From: an uncultured Candidatus Saccharibacteria bacterium
GTDB lineage: Bacteria; Patescibacteriota; Saccharimonadia; Saccharimonadales; Saccharimonadaceae
DNA length: 8,554 nucleotides
Direction: 5' to 3'
Assembly: GCA_938030585.1 (NCBI GenBank)
Contig: CALHIA010000045.1
Span: forward strand, 1-8,554
Positions within the stretch are counted from its first letter, which is position 1. Each line of letters opens with the position of its first letter. Under the pieces are notes generated by a model. That model did no database searches. It was not told the origin of the DNA and was given only the letters and a program-made list of their open reading frames with translations. Positions 5,700-8,554 of this stretch are shown here, in pieces. The translations under genes were made by a program, and so were the position numbers.

Positions 5700-7046
5700 T
5701 TAACTTTTAAAAATTTGTCTTAATTGAGATTGAATATAACTGGAATTTAACCAGAAACATTTTTTGACTAATTGAATACCTTGAGGAGTATCTAGTGTAT
5801 CCGAGGCATTTTTTGCATGAGGTCTGACATGGGCAACTCTATTCTCGGATTTTTTAGGCAGGTCTTTCGCATGACCTACTATAATTTGGGATTTAGTTTT
5901 TTCCCAGACTTTTTGCGCCTCCAATTTATCTTCATATGGCATATTCCAGAAGTTTGCACCTCTAAAAATCATCTCGCCATCATCTTTTTCCTCAAAAACC
6001 GCAAATAGAAATTTATGCTCCAATATCTTGAAAAATTCAGAATCCTCCCATTCCTGCTCTGATATTTCAAAATATGAAAAATACGGAAAAGACATGTCTT
6101 CTTTGGGTTTAAATTTATCCCTAACCGTGATTACTTTTAGTTCAATATCTGCTTCGACTAATTCTTTTAGTTGTTTTGTTTTTCCGCCAAGCATTCGAAT
6201 CACGAGTGACCTACGATAGGATTTATCATTATTAAGATTATGAAAATCTAATTCTATAGCAAGTTCTTTAATTGTTTTACCGATAAATTTATGAAGTCTC
6301 ATTTTGACAATATTTGAGAATCCAGCGCTGGCTTGATATTCTGATGAGAATAGTGAATCGTTCTGATTGTCTTCTTTAATACTGGCTAGCTCTACCATCT
6401 TATTCACATAAGAAGGTTTTAATGAGAACGCACGTGATTTTGCAAGTTCACTAGAGAACGGCTGTTTCCTCAGAGCTTCTTTACTTCCGCCCGAGCCTTT
6501 TCTGCATGCGGCTAGGTAAAAAGTATCACCTTCGGATAATTCATGTGCCAGGCCTTTCTTAATCTTATCTACAATTATTTGCCAGTCTTGGCGAATAATT
6601 TCAAGGTCATTTTTTGGAAAATCCCATAGTAGTGGTCTAAATGCAAATTTACGTTTTATTGCTGGCAAATCACGGTCGTAAATATAGAAAAGTATCAGCA
6701 TTTGTTTACATTTTTTCATTAAACTATTATCTTCCCAGGATTCGTTTACTAAGCCAAGATAATCGATCATCGATAATACTAGACGTTCTTTTGCTTTGTA
6801 ACTCCCATTGCTTTTTCGGACTACCCCAGTAGTTTTTAGTTCTACTCCAGCCTTTTTAAAATCTGGCGCCTGTTCATTGCCGGGATGAATCTTGAAGAAA
6901 TATTCCTCGACGAGTGTCCCTAGGTTGCCTTTATTCTTAAGATTTTCTGCCAGTTCAGTGAAGTCTATTAATTCATCAAGAGAATGTCCTGGTAGTTTCT
7001 TAGAATATTCCAGGATAGATTGTGCTGAGCTTGCATCATATTCCAT
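5700..7046 (-). CDS. Type II restriction endonuclease, Sau3AI/MutH family (expected target GATC)
   Basis: This is a sequence-specific DNA endonuclease of the MutH/Sau3AI fold. The N-terminal domain has KGNLGTLVEEYFF (39-51) with E47/E48, then APDFKKAGVELKTTG, giving D62-x6-E69-x-K71. This is exactly the D-x6-E-x-K spacing of the MutH active site. Other Sau3AI-type stretches are YLAACRKGSGGSK (177-189) and AFSLKPSYVNKM (206-217). The C-terminal half (about 245-448) looks like a second, degenerate MutH-like domain: FIGKTIKEL (254-262) and ADIELKVITV (299-308) keep E302 and K304, but the upstream Asp is not aligned. In Sau3AI such a second domain is catalytically inactive and helps DNA binding and dimerisation. 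Length is 448 aa against 489 for Sau3AI. It is divergent from its partner methyltransferase and AT-richer than ychF and rnhB. GATC specificity is inferred from the family. No SD precedes the ATG at 7046. Confidence 0.9.
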   Translation of the reverse strand: MEYDASSAQSILEYSKKLPGHSLDELIDFTELAENLKNKGNLGTLVEEYFFKIHPGNEQAPDFKKAGVELKTTGVVRKSNGSYKAKERLVLSMIDYLGLVNESWEDNSLMKKCKQMLILFYIYDRDLPAIKRKFAFRPLLWDFPKNDLEIIRQDWQIIVDKIKKGLAHELSEGDTFYLAACRKGSGGSKEALRKQPFSSELAKSRAFSLKPSYVNKMVELASIKEDNQNDSLFSSEYQASAGFSNIVKMRLHKFIGKTIKELAIELDFHNLNNDKSYRRSLVIRMLGGKTKQLKELVEADIELKVITVRDKFKPKEDMSFPYFSYFEISEQEWEDSEFFKILEHKFLFAVFEEKDDGEMIFRGANFWNMPYEDKLEAQKVWEKTKSQIIVGHAKDLPKKSENRVAHVRPHAKNASDTLDTPQGIQLVKKCFWLNSSYIQSQLRQIFKS

Positions 7047-7052
7047 ATCTAT

Positions 7053-7081
7053 ATTCTACTAAAAAACACTCTTGATCGAAA
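7053..7081 (-). promoter_or_regulatory. Candidate promoter of the restriction endonuclease
   Basis: On the minus strand TAGAAT (7053-7058) lies 6 nt before the ATG at 7046. A weak TTTCGA (7076-7081) stands 17 nt upstream of it as -35. Transcription would begin at about the A of the start codon, giving a leaderless message and matching the missing SD. It is weaker than the methyltransferase promoter and shares bases 7076-7077 with that promoter's -35 box. Confidence 0.4.
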
Positions 7082-7100
7082 GCATAAGGTCTGATATAAT
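7072..7100 (+). promoter_or_regulatory. Strong promoter of the methyltransferase, with GATC in the -35 box
   Basis: TTGATC (7072-7077) and TATAAT (7095-7100) are separated by exactly 17 nt, and TGA directly before TATAAT makes an extended -10. Six bases then lead to ATG 7107, so the mRNA should be leaderless. The -35 box contains GATC at 7074-7077, the expected target of this R-M system. Confidence 0.7.
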
Positions 7101-7106
7101 TTTTCT

Positions 7107-8360
7107 ATGAAAAAGATAGGTGTTATTGAGCTCTTTGCGGGGGTAGGAGGTTTTAGAATCGGGTTAGATGCTGTCAAAAATTCCAGTGTGTCATACGAAA
7201 CTATTTGGGCTAATCAATGGGAACCATCGACTACCAGGCAGCATGCTGCTGAGGTCTATTCTGCTAGGTTCGGCAACGAGAATTTCTGTAATGAAGATAT
7301 TGAAAAAGTGGTTAATGAAAATTTTTCAATCATACCGGACCACGATTTATTGGTTGGCGGTTTTCCGTGTCAGGATTATAGTGTAGCTAGAACCTTGAAA
7401 AACTCTGAAGGAATCACCGGTAAAAAGGGGGTATTGTTTTGGTCAATTTATAATATTTTGAAGAAAAAAGGTGACAAAGCTCCAAGATTTCTCTTTTTGG
7501 AAAATGTTGATAGATTATTAAAATCGCCAGCTTCTCAGAGAGGAAAAGATTTTGCCGTCATGTTGGCTGCGCTATCAGATTTGGGGTACACAATTGAATG
7601 GAAGGTCGTAAACGCTGCGGACTATGGCTTTCCTCAAAGAAGAAAAAGAACCTATATTGTAGGTTATAGAAATTCCTCAATTGATGACTCAGATAAGCAA
7701 GCTTTTCTAGAAAACAACTCAGTTATGGCTGAAGCTTTCTCTTCTAAGTTAAAAGGTATGATTAGCCATTTCGAAATCAATGGTGATCTCGCTGAAATCT
7801 CTGAGAATTTTTCTAAGGAAAAACCAAAAATCTCACCATTTAAAAACTGTGGATACGTAAAAAATAGAGAGGTCTGGACTTCAGATTTTACGCCAATTTA
7901 TGAAGGCAAAAGAACATTATTACGAGATATTCTTCTTGATGAAAAAGATGTCCCGAAAAGTTTCTTTATTGATGATGAAAAACTCCCTACCTGGACTTAC
8001 CTAAAAGGTGCAAAGAAAGAGGAAAGAACTAGCAGTACTGGTTTTAAATATCATTATAGTGAAGGTCCGGTCACATTTCCTGATAATCTAGATGCACCAT
8101 CCAGAACTATTATTACTGGCGAAGGTGGATCTGGTCCTTCAAGATTTAAGCATGTGGTTATAACTGAGAGTGGCAAATATCGAAGACTAACACCGGTCGA
8201 ATTAGAGCGTCTAGATATGTTCCCAGATAATCATACGATGCTAGATGGCGTATCTGATACCAAGAGAGCATTCTTTATGGGTAATGCACTTGTTGTGGGA
8301 TGTATCACTCGTGTAGGTGAAGCATTGGCTAATAAAATCCAATCTGGATTATTGTCATAA
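7107..8360 (+). CDS. DNA (cytosine-5-) methyltransferase of a Sau3AI-like R-M system
   Basis: This enzyme transfers a methyl group from S-adenosylmethionine to C5 of cytosine in the recognition site, protecting host DNA from the adjacent endonuclease. All main C5-methylase motifs are present in order: motif I ELFAGVGGFRIGL (8-20), motif IV GGFPCQDYS (84-92) with catalytic C88, motif VI LENVDRL (131-137), motif VIII DYGFPQRRKRTYIVG (172-186), a target-recognition region of about 165 residues (190-355), motif IX YRRLTPVELERLDMFP (358-373) and motif X MGNALVVGC (391-399). The 417 aa are close to M.Sau3AI and longer than M.HhaI because of the larger variable region. Specificity for GATC, giving GAT-m5C, is inferred from the endonuclease partner. 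There is no SD; AAGG at 7086-7089 is 17 nt away, too far to serve. AT-rich codon use like the endonuclease gene suggests they arrived together. Confidence 0.95.
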   Translation: MKKIGVIELFAGVGGFRIGLDAVKNSSVSYETIWANQWEPSTTRQHAAEVYSARFGNENFCNEDIEKVVNENFSIIPDHDLLVGGFPCQDYSVARTLKNSEGITGKKGVLFWSIYNILKKKGDKAPRFLFLENVDRLLKSPASQRGKDFAVMLAALSDLGYTIEWKVVNAADYGFPQRRKRTYIVGYRNSSIDDSDKQAFLENNSVMAEAFSSKLKGMISHFEINGDLAEISENFSKEKPKISPFKNCGYVKNREVWTSDFTPIYEGKRTLLRDILLDEKDVPKSFFIDDEKLPTWTYLKGAKKEERTSSTGFKYHYSEGPVTFPDNLDAPSRTIITGEGGSGPSRFKHVVITESGKYRRLTPVELERLDMFPDNHTMLDGVSDTKRAFFMGNALVVGCITRVGEALANKIQSGLLS

Positions 8361-8389
8361 AAGATAAAATCAAATAAAATAAATATATT

Positions 8390-8401
8390 CGGGAATACCC
8401 G
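8390..8401 (-). terminator. Hairpin and T-rich tail, candidate terminator for the leftward gene
   Basis: On the minus strand CGGG-TATT-CCCG is followed by AATATATTTATTTTATTTG. The stem is only 4 bp but GC-pure with a tetraloop. It lies downstream of the 8438 (-) gene. Confidence 0.35.
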
Positions 8402-8406
8402 CCATC

Positions 8407-8439
8407 CCCTCACCCTTTATGGTTGAGGGCATATTTTTT
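8407..8439 (+). terminator. Candidate intrinsic terminator of the methyltransferase gene
   Basis: CCCTCA (8407-8412) pairs with TGAGGG (8424-8429). Two more C-G pairs lie inside, past a bulged T. A short CATA and then six Ts (8434-8439) follow. It lies 46 nt beyond the methyltransferase stop. The same stem lies just after the stop of the convergent leftward gene and may serve both. Confidence 0.55.
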
Positions 8440-8554
8440 ATTTCACTACTTCAAGGATTTTAAGAAACTCCCCATTCATCGCAGCCGCATGAAAACCAGG
8501 TTCACTCTTCACTACCGCCCCGGCCTGCTTAGCTAAAAACAATCCCGGTTCAAA
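8438..8554 (-). CDS. C-terminal 38 residues of an inositol monophosphatase-like protein (partial)
   Basis: The frame is open from the window edge to TAA 8438-8440. It reads FEPGLFLAKQAGAVVKSE, a short loop, then AAAMNGEFLKILEVVK. This resembles the C-terminus of the inositol monophosphatase/SuhB/CysQ family, in which a WD-x-x-(P/A)-G-x-x-L-x-x-(Q/E)AGG-V-V motif is followed by a strand and a final helix like A-x-N-x-x-L-x-x-x-L. These are metal-dependent sugar or nucleotide phosphatases. The catalytic part lies outside the window, so the assignment rests on one motif and the substrate cannot be guessed. The gene is convergent with the methyltransferase and marks the right edge of the R-M module. 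Confidence 0.5.
   Translation of the reverse strand, partial: FEPGLFLAKQAGAVVKSEPGFHAAAMNGEFLKILEVVK

Noticed and set aside
5667..8369. 9-bp direct repeat AAGATAAAA at 5667-5675 and 8361-8369, flanking the R-M module like a target-site duplication.
   Set aside because: It is short and A-rich in A/T-rich spacers, so chance easily explains it. There are no terminal inverted repeats and no mobility gene.
1..8554. CRISPR array, tRNA, rRNA or riboswitch.
   Set aside because: No regularly spaced repeats, no cloverleaf with T-loop sequence and no long structured leader were seen; every sizeable stretch is accounted for by genes.

Overview
The window looks like a stretch of bacterial chromosome, most likely from a small-genome lineage such as Patescibacteria/CPR (perhaps Saccharibacteria). 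This is inference. It rests on very short gene spacing, a GspE/PilB-type ATPase without its usual cysteine cluster, strong extended -10 boxes placed so close to start codons that the mRNAs should be leaderless, and housekeeping genes with lineage-specific changes (a fused RNase HII, a shortened YchF). TGA ends one gene, which argues against the UGA-glycine code of Gracilibacteria and Absconditabacteria. No phylogenetic marker was compared, so the placement is tentative.

Layout. Positions 1-373 (-) hold the N-terminal part of an unrecognised, mainly helical protein with its own promoter and a very strong Shine-Dalgarno (SD) sequence. Positions 513-3037 (+) hold a two-gene unit: a type IV pilus/type II secretion assembly ATPase and, 8 nt later, a single-pass membrane protein. 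Ribosomal protein L19 (rplS, 3102-3530 +) follows with its own promoter and ends at a hairpin terminator that also serves the convergent genes. Reading leftwards from 5605 are ychF (TTG start) and rnhB, the latter fused to a YraN/UPF0102 nuclease-like domain. A possible 20-codon ORF lies between them.

Positions 5700-8360 hold a complete, visibly AT-richer type II restriction-modification (R-M) module: a Sau3AI/MutH-family endonuclease (-) and a C5-cytosine methyltransferase (+), divergent from a 60-nt intergenic region. The methyltransferase promoter and the proposed endonuclease promoter overlap at their -35 elements. A GATC, the expected target of the system, lies inside the methyltransferase -35 box and touches the endonuclease one. 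That makes a compact feedback switch plausible. The window ends with the last 38 codons of a leftward gene resembling the inositol monophosphatase family (8438-8554 -), separated from the methyltransferase by two hairpins.

How the genes work together: the ATPase and membrane protein probably share a surface-appendage or secretion task; L19 and YchF serve translation; RNase HII-YraN serves genome integrity; the R-M pair defends against unmethylated DNA and looks like a horizontally acquired insertion between housekeeping genes. No tRNA, rRNA, CRISPR array, transposase or integrase was seen.
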